Source: Anseranas semipalmata (lineage: Eukaryota > Chordata > Aves > Anseriformes > Anseranatidae). From it: a DNA stretch of 64,000 nt. The notes beneath the pieces are model-generated. The model searched no databases, was not told the DNA's origin, and saw only the letters and a program-made list of their open reading frames with translations. Below, one piece after another: positions 25,485 through 39,200 of this stretch. The stretch is taken from contig VXAA01002132.1 of assembly GCA_013399115.1 (NCBI GenBank), forward strand, positions 241,179 to 305,178, in the 5' to 3' direction. Within the stretch, counting starts at the first letter, position 1. Every line of letters starts with the position of its first letter. The position numbers and the translations under genes are program-made.

Positions 25485-28400
25485 TCAGGTGACAGCATAG
25501 AGCTCCTCACGGTCATTCTGGCAGATCTGATAGCGACAAGTGAGTTTCTGTGACCAGGCCCAGGGCTTCTTATGTTTGTCCCGAGGTGGAAGCAGGAAAG
25601 CAACGCTGCCAGCCACCAGCACGTGCCAGATGCTATGGGTGTAGTAATAGTTCTCATTGGTTTCCATGAATGCATATACTGAGATGGCGATGAAAGCCAA
25701 GGCGATCCCTGGTAGGAGGTAGAAAACCCAGCGCTTCCATGAGGAGGGGTAGCAGTGTCTGCGCTTTACTCCATGGTAAACCTGGAGGTGTGAGAGCACA
25801 GAAGGGTTAAGCAGCCAACTAGAAGCTTATGCAGGGGAAACAGGCAGCGCTGCCTAACCCAGGAACATCTGTTAAACAGTCCTCACAGCAAGAGGGTATG
25901 CCTGCTGCCTCCAGAAAAATTCAGCCTCCCCTCATCTCGGGCCCATCTCTAGTGTGCAAGACCCCATATCCAGCTATGGCACCAAAGCCCAGCACGCAGA
26001 GGACAACGCTGATGCCACAGTTCCTGACCAGGGCACAAGCAACAGCCAGCCGTTCTGGCAACTCTCCAGCTGCTGGTGTGCACTGAATTGGAGCTGCAGC
26101 ACCCAGACTGTGCTGAGATCCATAATCAGGGGATTTCTCAGCTATTGGAGGGATGGAAGGTGCTTTGCCCTGTGCTCTGTCCACAGGGTGTTTCAAAGAG
26201 ATCAGCCCCCGTGCGTGGATGGGCTGGCATCTGAGGCCTGCTCTGCTGCCATCGTTCTCTGGAAGGGAGCAAAAGGCAGCAGGTTCTGTCTGGCTGCCCT
26301 TACTTACCCATGCTGCAATCATGATGACAAGGGCAAAGAGGCAGGGACCCATCATGTTCCACACCCCTCTACGGTCCAGCTGCAGGGACATGGCAATTAA
26401 CAGGGTCCCCAAGATGAAAAGGACCTGGGAATGAGACACCACGACTAACATCAGCAACTCATCTGCTGCCAGAGCCCAGCTAGCCATGCCAAAGGCCTAA
26501 GGCAGGGAGAACTTCATCTCCTGGCTGCCCAGCCCTGCATGCATGCATGACTCAGGAACAGCACCTTTAGAAGGAGAAGCCAGAGGACCCACAAATATTT
26601 TCCCTCAGTCCCTTCAGGCCCAGACCCTACATGCAGGTTCATGATCCAAGCTCCTAGGATAAAACAATCCTCTGGTTTAAAAATTAGGGTGGATGACAAA
26701 CAGCCTTTGTTACCAAGACGGGCTGTTCAGGGAGCAGGACTACCTTGCAGGCAGCAGAGGAGGAGCCACTGTATGCACTGTGTTATTAAAGTGCTGCCGC
26801 AAGAGGGCACAGCATGGCCACCTGTGGCTTGGCTGGCTCATGCCTGGCCCTGAAGCGCAGGATTACCTGCAGTGAAGGTCTGACACTCACGTATTTCAGA
26901 ATCTTCTTCACCCGGGACATGCACAGGATCGTCACCCAGATGGACACCACAGAGCCCAAGAAGTCACAGTACTGTAGTGTGTCGTAGTCCATAATGCACA
27001 TCACAGCAACGCCTGGCTGGTCACATGCATGGTAGAACTAGAGCCAGGAACAAAAGCAAAGGCTAACATGAACCCAGCAGCACCACTCAGCTTTCTGGAA
27101 AGGAGAAGCAGGAGAAAGCTCAGCCCACGGTAGCCAGGATCCCTCCTGGCAGTGTCTCTAGGAAGATCCACCAAAGCAGCATGGCGTTATGGAAAGAAAC
27201 TGGAGAGCTGCCATCAATCTGTACCCTCCCAGCAGCAGCTGAGATCTCCTGGGACAGCATCCTTCAGCAGAATGCTCCAACCCCATCTCAGCTCCCTGGG
27301 GTCCCACCCCCAAATACAAGCACCTGCGGTGTGGGTGGAAGAACTCGGTGAAAATAACACTCCTGCCAAGCTCTGAAGGGGCAGGACATGTCCATGGAAG
27401 TACTTTTCAATTGATCCTAGAAGCTCCTCGTGGAGCTCCAGGATGGACTGCTCCACCAATGACTTCAGTCCAAGGCAGCAGGCAGGATCCCCTTCCTGAT
27501 GCTAAGGGGGAGCTGGCAGGGGACCTGACAAAAGGCAATCCCTACCGTGGAGAAGAACATGGTGTAGGTGTAGACAGAGGCCTCCACCAGGTAGTAGCGA
27601 TAAACAGCAACCACTATTGCTGGCAGGAACATGAGGTTACTCAGCGTGAGCAGGAGGGTGGCCAGGTTCTGCGCACCAACAGACTGGGCCTTGGTGTCGT
27701 CCGTGCAGCTCCACCCACTCCAACCTGTGGAGCAGAGAGGCCTGTGTGGATCTCGCGTGCCCTGCCTTGTCTTCCTGCAGCATCCAGCAGGAGCCCGGGA
27801 CACCTCAGAAGAAGCCATAGCACCCCAGGACCATCCCCAGGCCTCCTCTCCATTGCTCTAGAAGGCAGCATGTCAGGAGGAGGAAGGACAGACCCACCTG
27901 CCCCATCAGGAGCCCATCAGAAGCCCAGAATCTAGGGCAGCTCACCCACAGATCTCTGTTTCACCCAGGACCCAAGCAGTATTTATACTGTGCAGCAGGC
28001 TTTAATTGTTTTGCTGTTTGCAGTTGCTGGCTAATGAGCTCTGCTGCCATGGCCCTTCTTGCTAATATGCTCTATCAGCCACACACACTCCTCGTCTCAG
28101 GATGCTCATTTCTCATTGCATGCTCTGCTGTGGAAAGTGGCTCACCCATGCTCCTAAGTCTTGTGGAAACCCCAGCAGAGGCCAGCCTCTGTTCTGAGGA
28201 CATCTCCCAGGTTATTCCCATGTGGCAGGGGCCATTCTACATACAGCATACGTCTGTCCAGACTGGTACTTTTCATCTCAATAGTAACTCAACGCACATG
28301 CTACTTTCCGGTGATACATTCAAGGCTCAGATGCTTAGGATGCTCTGCTGTAAGCTGGGTACAAGACACCGTCCCTACAGATTGCAGGAACCAGGGTGGA

Positions 28401-31400
28401 AAATGATCCACAACATTAAGGAAGTTGCTGGTGTCCTGACCTACCTCCTGCTCGCAGCAGGGCAGACTGCAAAGCCAGATCAGGTTGCTCTGGGCCTTGT
28501 CCAACTGAGTTTTGAAAATTTCCAAGGACAGAGGCATGGATGTTGTGCAAAGCTGAACAACTCTGATGGCAGAAAATTTGTTTTCTTACATTTAGCTGGA
28601 AGTTTCCTGGCAGTAAGCTGTGTCTATGGCCTAGAGAATTTCCTAGAGAACAATGCATGCTCTGGGCTTGACACCAGGGTCAATTCTTAGCCTGCTGACT
28701 GGATACCAAAGACTGAGCTGAGACAGTCTTCTATAAACAAAGCTTCTTTTTTTTTTTTTAATTATTTTTATTCAAGATCAGGATTTCTGGGGAAAGGAGG
28801 TCAGTCACCAGGCAGCCTGAGTACATGCAGGCACTCCACAGTCAGAGCAGAGTTAAGAGGAGCATCCATCCCGTTACGGTGTCACTAGAAACAAGCCAGC
28901 AGCTCTGTCCCCTTCTCCCTGCTCTCCCTGCAGAGCCCACAGGAGGCTGCTCTCTTCAGTTTATTTCTGGGTCATGAATATGCAGCTGGGGCATTTTGCT
29001 CCAAGTGATTCAGCAGAAAGCTGTCCTCAGCCTGATTCCTCATTTCCCCTGGGGTGCTGTGTGCTTCCCAGAACCTGGCACCCCTTGAGGAAATTAGGAT
29101 GCTGTTCTCCATCCCAGTCCTAGCCTAGCAGCAGAACTGCAGCAGACAGCAAGGACATCCTGGATCAGCTCCAAAGCAGCAGTGAACCACATTTTGCCTT
29201 GCCCTTCTGCTAAGAACAGATGCAAGTATCCAACCAAGCACAACACAGCTATCATCTTCGCTCCACTAGTGACTCTTGCCCAGTCTTCTTATCTCATTAT
29301 TATATTAGCAGCTGACACAGATGTTCCTCCTCCAGGGGCACCTCCAAGTCTAAGGGCTGGCTTGGGTGCTGGCTCTTGGCATGAGACAGAGCACCACGGC
29401 AAAGCACAGTCAGGGTCTGCCAGCCCAGCCTCATCACATCCTGTACCAGGACGCCACGTAATAAGCTGCCCTGGAAGGCACATGCTCTGAGGCAGGCACT
29501 TTCAGGCAGCCCTGCTGGTATCCTCATCTCTTTGGAGATGCTCAGAAGCACCTCTCCATGCCCTGGGGGACTCAAAGCTGGAAGTGAAATGACCATTCAG
29601 CAGAAAGCTGTCTTCAGCCTGATTCACCATTTCCCCTGGGGTGCTCTGTGCTTCCCAGAACCTGACACTCCTCAGGGGAATCAGGATGCTGCCCAAAGAG
29701 GGTATCACGGGTATAGAGGGCACTTTGGGCAAGCGCTGTTACTCCAGGCTGTTCATGACAGTCATGGCAGACCCTCAGCTTCCCTATCTAAACAATAGCA
29801 TGGAAGAATGTGGCCTCCCCTTGGGGAGGATGGCAAAGCCTCCTAGGAAAATGCACTCACCAGCTTTACAGCTGCAGCCAGCATAGAGGTAGCCATGTCT
29901 TCTCAGTAGACTGCACTGTCCATAGGGCCCACAGTCATTGAAGCAGGGGGTGAGGTATGCTATGATGGTCACTTTGGCTTCCGCGGTGTTACATTCGCTG
30001 CAATGAAAGCAGGCTGTGATGGTACCCTGGTCCTTCTGGGCAGCCTCGTGCCAAGGGAGCACTGCTCCAGGGGGTCTGAAAGCACCTGGCTTCACTGTGC
30101 CCTGCCATCAGATCACAGCCAGCAGCAGATCTGCTTCATCGCTCCCAAGAGAAAAGAGCACAGGCAACTCCCTCCCTCTCCACTCAGACTGCCAAATCGA
30201 CGTGCAGGCAGGCCTCAACTCTTCCCCAGACTCCCATAAGAGACTCAGATACCCATGACTGGTAGTCAGCCCCAGCAATTGCCAGCACCGTTTTACAGAG
30301 CGTGCTTGGCCCCTTACAGAGATGAATCACCAGGAAGGCAAACTGCTGGACTGTGAGCGCAACTGCGCGCATTTCAAAGACCCCTTGAGGAAGTAACAGC
30401 AGCATTTTCATTTACAGCACAGCTCTTTCCAATTTATCACCTCATAATACATCTGGGAAAGCTCATCCAGGCAGGCTCTGCCACCCACATGCAGTCAGTG
30501 TCAGACACGCCAGCTCAGCACCAGACAAGCTGCTCGAGAGCCCACGAGAGAGCAAGTCAGCACAGCCACCCACCTCCTCCCCCTCTGTAGCCATGACTTC
30601 ACTGCTGCCACATGAGATGAGCCCATGGCAGAAGGCAAGACAGTGAGGACCGGCATCTGTTTTTGCTTATGTTAGTCAAGGGCAGCAGGATCTGGAGGTA
30701 GAGTGCTCCGAACCAGCTTCAAGGCCAAATGACGCAGCAGACTCACCCCTGGCCTTTTGGGCAGATGAGCTGCAAGGAAAGGAACCAGTCATCTGTCTGT
30801 GGGTACAGAACGATCACCATCGCTTCTGCAGAGGACGCGCTCACACTCAGAGGGTAGCCCTGGAAAAAAGCTTAAAGAGAAGAGGGTGCTGTGATACACC
30901 AGGACTTGGGGAGAAGGGCCTGCAGCAATTCCAAGCTGCGATCAGCTGCACAGGAATCAGATGCTCCTGTAGGTCTTTACTCCCAATCCTGAGGGGATAC
31001 CGGGGGATGGGGAGCATCCCTGCTCTCAGAGGCCCTTGTTGTTTCTGTCAGCTCAGCTCTCAGAACCTGTCTAGACCGCACAAGGCACCTGGAATAGCCT
31101 GTTTGCTTATTTGGTCCTCTAATGCAGAGTCCAGCTTCTCTGCAGACCAGCAAGGTCTTGACCATCCACAAACCTGCCAACAAGGCTGGAAGAGACCCAG
31201 GTGCTAACCAGACCTTCCTCTGATGGAGGCTAACTCCTGGTTCCAGACTACCACCTTCACCCCAGGGCACATGCCAGAACTGACTGTTGAAGGCCTCGGG
31301 AGGGCTTGTGCCAAAATCAGCTTCCCCAAAACACTCCACAAAGGACCCAAGTCAGTTAACAGCTCATGAGGTCTAAAAGCAAAGTCCTGAGACAGCGCAG

Positions 31401-34400
31401 CTGAGCTGGTGGTGGGTGTCAGTGGCTCTCATACCTGTGCTGCAGTTCCGTGTGGTATTGAGGGACAGCACCGGCGAAGCAGCACTCAGACATGCTACCA
31501 CAGTGGCATTGGCCTGGCTCAGAGACGTCTGTGCAAACAGAAGAATACCCCACATCAGAGCACCTCGGTGCCTCCCCCCTGCACAATTCACCTCCCACAA
31601 TGCCCACGTCCTGTGGGAGCAGCAGGTGATACTAACTCCTGCAGATCAAGATCATCCATCAATTCACCAGCTCTTTCTGGGCAAAGCTGCATTTACCTCA
31701 CCCTGCCCTGTCACTGCATTATGTGTTTGCTGAAAGGCACAGGAAGAGAGTCTCTCAGGGAGACTGCATGGGTGGAAATGCCTCCCAGCTGGGACATTTA
31801 CACTAGTGTAGCACTTCAGCACAAGCACATTGGAGGCTGCAGGACATCAGGGCTGAGCCCTGCTCCAGCCCTCAGGAAGGCACTAACTAGTCCTTGTGAC
31901 AAGCTTCATAGTCACACTTCCAGGGAAATGATTTCTAGGTGCCACCGAAGGAGTCTGGGAATCAGTGACTCAGACAGGAATATCCCTGGGTTTCCCTGAT
32001 CAGCCCCCTCTCCAGGCAGAAAGGCTCTAGGTTCCTAGATGGAGATGCAGCTGCTTTCCATTTCCTCTCCTTTTCTGTGCTGCCACCACATGCCAACAAG
32101 CTGTGGCATTCAAATTGGAACTGGCAAGCAGGACATGATGGAAGTGGCTAGAACAGGCTCAGAGTGCTTTGTGACAACAAAAGAAATAAAGAAAAATAGT
32201 CCCACTGGTACCTACAACCCCTGGAATTTGCTGACAAACCAGCCCAGGAACAGGGACAGAGACAAGCACTGCAAAGAGAGGACAATCACACGAATAAACC
32301 TACTGCACCTTGTTAAACAGGAGATTCACCACAAGGGAACCCCCGCTGTCCATGCCAGTGTTCAAGTTGAGGAGAAGGAGGGTTGGGGAGATGGAGTACA
32401 CAGGCACACTGGGGCCATTCAAGAGCCTGTACCGCACAGACACCACGTCCAGGTCCTCACGAACGACAGGCTGATTCTGGAGGCAGAAGCTCCTCTGGTC
32501 AGATGCATTGCGCAAAGCCGCTCCTGGAGACAGAGTGGGGCTCCCTTCTGTTCCTGTGCTACCTGGTCCAGAACCAGCCTGGCTCTGGTTTAGGCTGCTG
32601 AAGTTAAGGAATGAACTGCTACTTCCTGGCCTACAATCTGTAAAGGAAAAAAAAGGAGAGGAGTCAGCACAGCCAGGACTAGCACCTCATCCAGGCAGGG
32701 CCCCAGGAACTTCAGACCTTCAAGTGACAGCAGAAACTGTGGCGTATTTCAGCTGGTCCAGGCACTTCAGTATTCGCTACCATCTTTGCAGGGGAAACTC
32801 TAGCATCAGCATCCACAATGTGGGACACTGACAAAAGCCAGACAAATAGTACAGTGGGTGGCAACACCCTGGAGCTGCAGAGAAGCAGCTGGCAAGCAGA
32901 GGACCAGAAGAACAGATAATGCATAGCATCATAACATATCAACCTACCCAGCAGCCAGCAAAAATTCACTAGCCAGTGACTGAGCACAGCACTTAACTGT
33001 CCCATAACCACAGGCTGCGTAAAAGGCTGTAGTAGTTTCCCAGACCCAGGCATACAAGGCTAGGCAAAAGAGAGAAACTAACCCAATACCAGCTACAGGC
33101 ATAAACCATAAAGTCGTAGCAACTGGAGCCAAATGTAACACTTGGAGTCTCACGGCTGGAGCCTGTCCGTAGCTCCCAGAGACTCTAATGCCTCTGCTGG
33201 CTGATGTGTGCTCCCCTCTCACACCTCAGATGCCAGTGCCAGGCCCTCAAGCATAAGGGATGAGGCTCTCCTTTGAGGAAAGGACAGCAGAAACCCTAGC
33301 AGAAGAATACTTTTAAAAATGTACCTAGATGCTGAGCTTCCAAGGCTCCAACAGTCAAACAGGGATCACAGTCACATCACACGAGGACACAAAGGTGCCT
33401 ACCACAGCCACAAGGACCTCGTGACTCCCTGAGGCATGCGAAATTGTGACATCTCCTCATTACAACCCAAGATGTTACCCCAAGTGAACCTCTGTGAAAT
33501 GGTTTCCTGTCTGTAGCCTGTTTATGGCCAATAGATAGTCAACATATCAATAGAGTCTACTCAAAACTATTCTCCCCACCAGATTTTAAGCTAGTCACTG
33601 CCATCCCAAACAGCCTTTGGAAAATACCATTGCTTCAGAGATCCTGAACATCACAGGCAGGTCCAGGGAGTATCCCTCTTAGATGAATACTGGAGCCTAC
33701 ACTTTTGATCCCAAAGCAACAACTAGATCTCAGCCCTCAAGGTTATGCCCAGGCAACCTGCATGCTGGGGAAACACAGCACACCACAGCCAGCCAACCAA
33801 AGGCCCAAGAGAGACATAGCAGACACAAAGTTCTCTCTGATCTCTCCCATAGGGCTAGAGAAAATGGAAGCTCACCTGTGAAAGAAGCCAGCATCTCCAC
33901 TGACACACTGGCATTGGCAGTGCCAAGACTCTCCACCATGATCTGCAACCACTTCTCCCAGGGGAGTGAATCCAGGCCCAGGCTGCAGTTTACATTCCCT
34001 GTGCAGGTGATGATCCTCTGGAAGGACTGTGGCAGTGTGATTGAGCCCAGCACTACCCGCACAGCGCATGCTTTCTGCTCACTTGTCACGCAGCTTCGCA
34101 GCTCAAACCACATCCTGGCAGTGTACTTGGGAACAAAGACCCTGCAGGAGGAACAACCAGCAACTCGCACAGCTTGTACTCTGAATGCAGGCCAGCCGTA
34201 ACCCACCACAGAGTCCCAGAGGCACTGTTGCAAGAACTAGATTGCCCTGATTTGTGTTGTGAAAATCTTTCCCAGGGGAGGGGTCTCTAAGAACTATAGA
34301 ATTCCCGTAGCTGAACCTCTAAGTGTACCTGCAAAGAGTCAGAGAAGGGTCCTCTTGTGTGCTGCCCATACAAACCTACCACCCTGATGCAGGGAGCTTG

Positions 34401-36248
34401 TTAAACAGGCTCAGAGACCCCTGAGCTCCAGAGCACAGTCCAGCCCAGCATGGAAACAACAGTGGCTTACCCTAAACAGTACCAGTGGGAAATCTGACCC
34501 CATACCTATGGCCCCAAGTGTTTCCAGCCGCTGCTCTCACTCACTTGACATGCAGAGGCTTAGCAGGTGAGATGATGGTTTGTGGCATGGCAACACCAGG
34601 CTCCAGAACAGGCATATCAGTGAGTCTAAGCACAAACATATCTGCCTGGAACATATAGGTGCATGGAGTGGAGAAACCCTGCAGGAGGGGAGAGCAGACC
34701 AGTCAGCTGTGGCAAGACACACCGGACAGAGTATGCTGGCTGTCCGAGATGCTCACCAGAGCCCTTACCTTCACTTCAATTCTGCCAGCAGCCTCAGGGA
34801 GATGTGCAGCAATGAACCAGTCTCCTGCAGCAGGGGTAGTAATGTTCACAAAGGTGGTGTTTTGCACAGCGCTGCTCAGAGTGATGCTTATGTTATAGGA
34901 AGGACGGACAGTCGCGTTTGCAGGAAAATGAGTACCCAGTGGATTAATTACAGGAGGGGCTCCATAGCGAAAGTGCCTGCAAGAAAAACCAGGATGCAAA
35001 TAAATCAAGGGATGTAAATACACTTGCAAGATAAACTGGGATACAAATTCATGACTGGACAACCAGGTTGGCCTGAGATCAGAGAGGCTGCAGGCTGGAA
35101 ATAACCCACGTTTTCAAGTGGGGCACAGAGCCATCATTTTCATCTGGTGAGGACTGGCTGCTATTACCTTATCTTGGATTTATTTAGAGATTGGTTTAAC
35201 TTGACTGCTTATTAAGACAAGGATTTACATTGTTCCATCAAGCTTGAAAGCAAATTTCCATAACACTTACTTAGGGTAAGCCCCAGTCACAAAACTACTA
35301 CTTTTTTCATAGCAATCAGCAAATTCTCCCTATAGCCAGCTAGGCTAAATCGTCAATTAAGAGCTTTCTTTTTATAGCTAAGATCTGCATCTTTCCTATT
35401 TCCTCCATTAAGGAGGGCAGACTGTCTAAAAAGACACTCACCAAAGAAGGCCTATGTGACTGACTTCAGAACACAAGCACTTCTGCTTTACGATAAGTAG
35501 CGCAAGGTTTGAAATACCAGAAAAGCAGGCAGCTAAGTAAAACATTGGATATTTATTTGGGCAGCCAATTTGGCATTCGATTTGCTGCATCCCTCAAAAA
35601 AGTGTTCCCAGTCACTTCAGCTCCTCTGTACTGGGGAATTTGTCCACCTCCAATTGTTTTGGATCCTCTCCAGCCCTTTGCAGTTCTGCCACATCCATGC
35701 ACAGTACCATGGCACAGGATCCTACTAGGCACAGAGAGGTCCATGAACACGTTTGCTTATGAACAGCAACAACAGCCTCATTGTGAAGCTCTCTCCAGTG
35801 TTTCTAAGGCATCTCTTAGACATCACATTTGATAACCCCCTGATCCACTGGTAAAATGAACATGAAATGCTCCTACAGGTTTAAAAACACCGACTTAGTG
35901 TTAGTACAACATTAAGGAGCTACGTCTGCTGCAACTGGCAAACAGATCCACAGCCTCCTACAAACAAACAACATAAGCAACAATGCTCAAACAAACAGTC
36001 ATGAGCAACAAGGACAAGGGAAAGACAAGAAAGCCCACACGTGCAAGCAGTGGCACAGGGACATACATACACTGTGACCTCCATGCTGGTACACTCAGGT
36101 TCTTTCCCCCTGGATGCCTGCAGGAGCCAGCGAAGCAGCACAGTATCTTCTGGCACGTGGAAGTGGAAGACCTTGGCATTCCCATACCAGCTGTAGAAGG
36201 ACAGCTTCTGTGCACTCTGAGAGAAATACTCGGAGACATACAGGGAGT
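25485..36248 (-). CDS. PGAP6: PGAP6 (TMEM8A), GPI-anchor-acting membrane protein; exons 2-13, exon 1 missing
   Basis: PGAP6/TMEM8A is a CREST-superfamily membrane protein; the mammalian protein is a GPI-specific phospholipase A2 at the cell surface. Exons in gene order, with matching phases: 36071-36248, 34769-34976, 34545-34678, 33876-34141, 32309-32637, 31435-31528, 30747-30870, 29861-29997, 27546-27724, 26891-27037, 26308-26424 and 25485-25781 (TGA). They encode about 735 residues; the human protein has about 771. The N-terminal part has N-glycosylation sequons. An EGF-like segment (CFNDCGPYGQC, CSCKAG) leads into the multi-pass region, where the CREST-type His and Asp occur in FYHACDQPG, YCDFLGS and THSIWHVL. 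The end is NDREELYAVT. The second exon enters in phase 1, so a first exon with the signal peptide must lie upstream, probably in the gap at 40671-40848. The match to human TMEM8A is clear throughout. Confidence 0.95.
28385..28640 (-). repeat. Degraded CR1 fragment in a PGAP6 intron
   Basis: The plus strand has CCTACCTCCTGCTCGCAGCA, GGGCAGACTGCAAAGCCAGA, TTGCTCTGGGCCTTGTCCAA and GTTTTGAAAATTTCCAAGGA, matching the reverse complement of the CR1 3' region with many changes. Confidence 0.8.
29011..29104 (+). repeat. 94-bp direct repeat, copy 1
   Basis: Starts CAGCAGAAAGCTGTCCTCAG and includes CATTTCCCCTGGGGTGCTGT and CTTCCCAGAACCTGGCA. A second copy of the same length lies at 29598-29691, nearly 90% identical by eye. 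Both are in the PGAP6 intron between exons 29861-29997 and 27546-27724. Confidence 0.9.
29598..29691 (+). repeat. 94-bp direct repeat, copy 2
   Basis: Same length and order as the copy at 29011-29104, with about ten substitutions (for example CTGTCTTCAG for CTGTCCTCAG). The two copies start 587 bp apart. Confidence 0.9.
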
Positions 36249-39200
36249 CTGAAAGGGAGAGAGCAAAGCAGCTGCTGGGGTGACTGCTGGGAGCAGGCTG
36301 CAGGGCTACAGCCACCCACAGAAGCACACAGGAGTTTTAAGGTCACCGGAGAGAAGCCCTGTGTCCTTGATTTCTCAGCCCAATTCCACTAGGTACTTGG
36401 TGATCCACTGTGCTCCTCCGAGGAATGAGATGGGACCAAGCAGCCAGAACCACACAGATCCCTACGACAAAACTGTCACCAAAGCCAGAAAGCACTAGAA
36501 GAGCCTTAACCACGCTCCACAAAATGTGCTCTGAAGATGACAGATCACCTGAGACACTGACGAGGAGGAAAAGGTCAGGAGGGAAAGCTGCTGGCACAGG
36601 AAAGCACAGCAGTCCAGTCCAGTCCTGGCACCTGAGGCAAACCACACACAGCTGATGGCCGGGGTGGGACAAGGAGGGTGCAGGAAGCGCAGGGTGCTCT
36701 GTGCTCCACGCAGGGAATTCGGCAGCAGTTTATGGTGCTGATAGGCAAGAGCTGTGTCTTGATCTGTTTCTGCTGAGCACGTGGGCTGATGTTATCAGTC
36801 CTCACTGGCTCAGGGCACACGCACTGTGCAACACGCTGTCCTCCTGAGACACACAACGTGATGAAAACCCACTTTGCTTTCAAAGATGTACCTTAGAAAA
36901 TCTAAAGATTTTCCTGCCTGGAAAAAAGGCTGCCTGAATAGTGCCAACAGCCCGAGGGTAGGCTGAAAGATCACACAAGAGGACAACAGTTATTCAGTGA
37001 AAGCATCATAGGACTAACTAGATCTTCCCTCTGCCCAGCTATGCCCACAGATGACCCCCAGCCTGCAGATAATTTCACCTGCAAAACTGTTCTGGTGTCA
37101 CTGTCAGCAAGAAAACAACCAGACTACAACTCAGGGACAGAAGAGAAACATCACACCAGGACTGGGAAGAGGGCAAAACCGCACTGAGACGGTGGAGCCA
37201 AGGTCATTCTGTCCACCAGAAAACAAGGTTCCTCAGACTCAGCAAGGGGATAGAAGAATGTGTCTTCACATCTCTACCCAGTTCTCCCAGATGCTCCTTT
37301 TCCATGCTGGAATTCTCTGGAATGGGGAGAAACTGGAAGCTTTTGGATTCAGATGCATCATTTTGATCAGAAAATAAAGCAGCAAGAATTGTTTAACTTC
37401 ATCTAATGCTGCTCGGGTCATGGGGAAACACACAGGACCCATCTGAGTTTAAGTAAGGTGCCAGAAAAAGAGGAAAACACTCCTCAGGCAGGAGCAGAGC
37501 CTTGGGACATACTTTGTGCCAAGAGGAAACTAATCCTAGCAGGAAATACGATTCATGCCCCAAAGCAGGATGCATGCTGGCCTGAACACACAGCATTGCA
37601 AAGAGACAGGAATAGTAATAATGGGTTTAATTTCCTGGCAAATTACCAACCTAAAGCCTCCAGGCACATTGCAAACCCAACAGAGATAGGAGGAAACGGG
37701 AAAGCAAGAAATACCAGCCACACAGCTTTCGCTGCTGTCAAAGTAAAAGCCAATGGGAGAATTTACTCTCCAAGGAAGAGGGCGTGCTGGCAGAACACCG
37801 CAGCCACCTTGGTGCACCAGCTGCCCCAGCCTCACGTCCACGGGGTCCAGCAAGCGGAGCCCCCTTAGGGCTCACGGCACAGAGCCACACGGGGTCACCT
37901 GGGAAGGCTGAGCCCCAGACAAGAATAAAGACAGGAATTGGCCGAGATCTCCTGTAAGCCCAGTCCTATTTAATGCAAGGAACTACAGAAGAGAGAGGTC
38001 TTTAATCAGCACCTAGTTGCACTCTGCGTGCACACAGCGCATTCATTTCTGGAAGTCCATGGTGACGTTTGGGCATAGGCACAAGACAAGGGTAGACACA
38101 GACAGAAAGAGCGATGAAGCTGGGATCGCCATGGCCCTCCTCAAAGCAACAGGTCGCATGGGACAACCTGAGCAGGGATAAGCCGTTCTGCCAGCGCCTG
38201 AACTTGACAGAACCTGTCCCAACCCTACTGGCGGCCAGGCTCTGCATGGCCAACAGCCGCAGTCAGCACCCATCAGCAGGTCCTCACCTTCAAAGGGCCA
38301 CAAAAGCTGAAGAATTATCTGCGAGGTTTTGGGGGAGGAAAGGGCTGGCAGGCTGTAAAATTGGAAAGTCAAGCAACCAGCAGTGCCTTTTATTAAGGAC
38401 CGGTCAATCACATTGAGGTCAGCTGTAGTGCAAAGGCCCAGGGAAGGTCGGCAGACCTGCTAGCCCAGGCTAGCACAGCAGCTGTGGCTGAGCCAGCGTA
38501 ACACCAGCACGGACAAAGTCCGATCGCACGCAGTTTCTCTTGGAGACAATCCACCCAAGTCCCTGCTCTTAGGCTTTGCTATGCTGGGCATCTGAGAGCT
38601 GCACCCAGGAAATAGATGAATTGACTCCCACTTCACCCTCAGCCTGGGTTGACAAGGAAATGCTGCACGCAGATAAAATTGAATATCAGTAGAGAAGAGC
38701 CAGAAAGACAGGTCACTGCAAGTGAGGCGTGTGCTCCTGCAGCCTATTTGCATTGAGCGTGTATCTGAATTATTTGCTGTGCTCTGTACGTGTCTGTCTC
38801 TACCCTGTTCAGTATGCTCTTCAGAAGCGCGTCAACACCTGGGAAGTCACACTCGACTGTCCAACGATGTTAGCAACCCTTTGAGCTGAACAAGAGAGTT
38901 GTGAAATCTCTGTGGGAAAGGATGGAAACAGCAGCCATTTGACATTGAACAACAGCGTCCTTCTAAAAGCAAGTTTCAAACATATTATGCAAAAAACAAA
39001 AGTGTTTTTAAGAAAACAAAACATAGCAGAACCACAGATGCACAGAGGAGATACGTTCTTTGAATTCCAGAATAAAGAACCACCTGCAATAGCTCAGATT
39101 TGTTCGTCCAAAGATTATCTCATTCTACTTTTAGACATAATATGTTGACCGTTGGTTTCAGAGCTTCCCACAAAAATTATGAGGTCCCAATTTCAAAGCA

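Noticed and set aside
30747..30859. Acceptor CCAG at 30860 for the PGAP6 exon
   Set aside because: It breaks the reading frame with the previous exon; the upstream TTTAAG acceptor (exon start 30870) restores phase and gives AFFQGYPL, as in human.
32309..32523. Shorter form of a PGAP6 exon starting at 32523
   Set aside because: Also in phase, but the acceptor at 32638 has a far better polypyrimidine tract and adds CRPG and a linker that match human.
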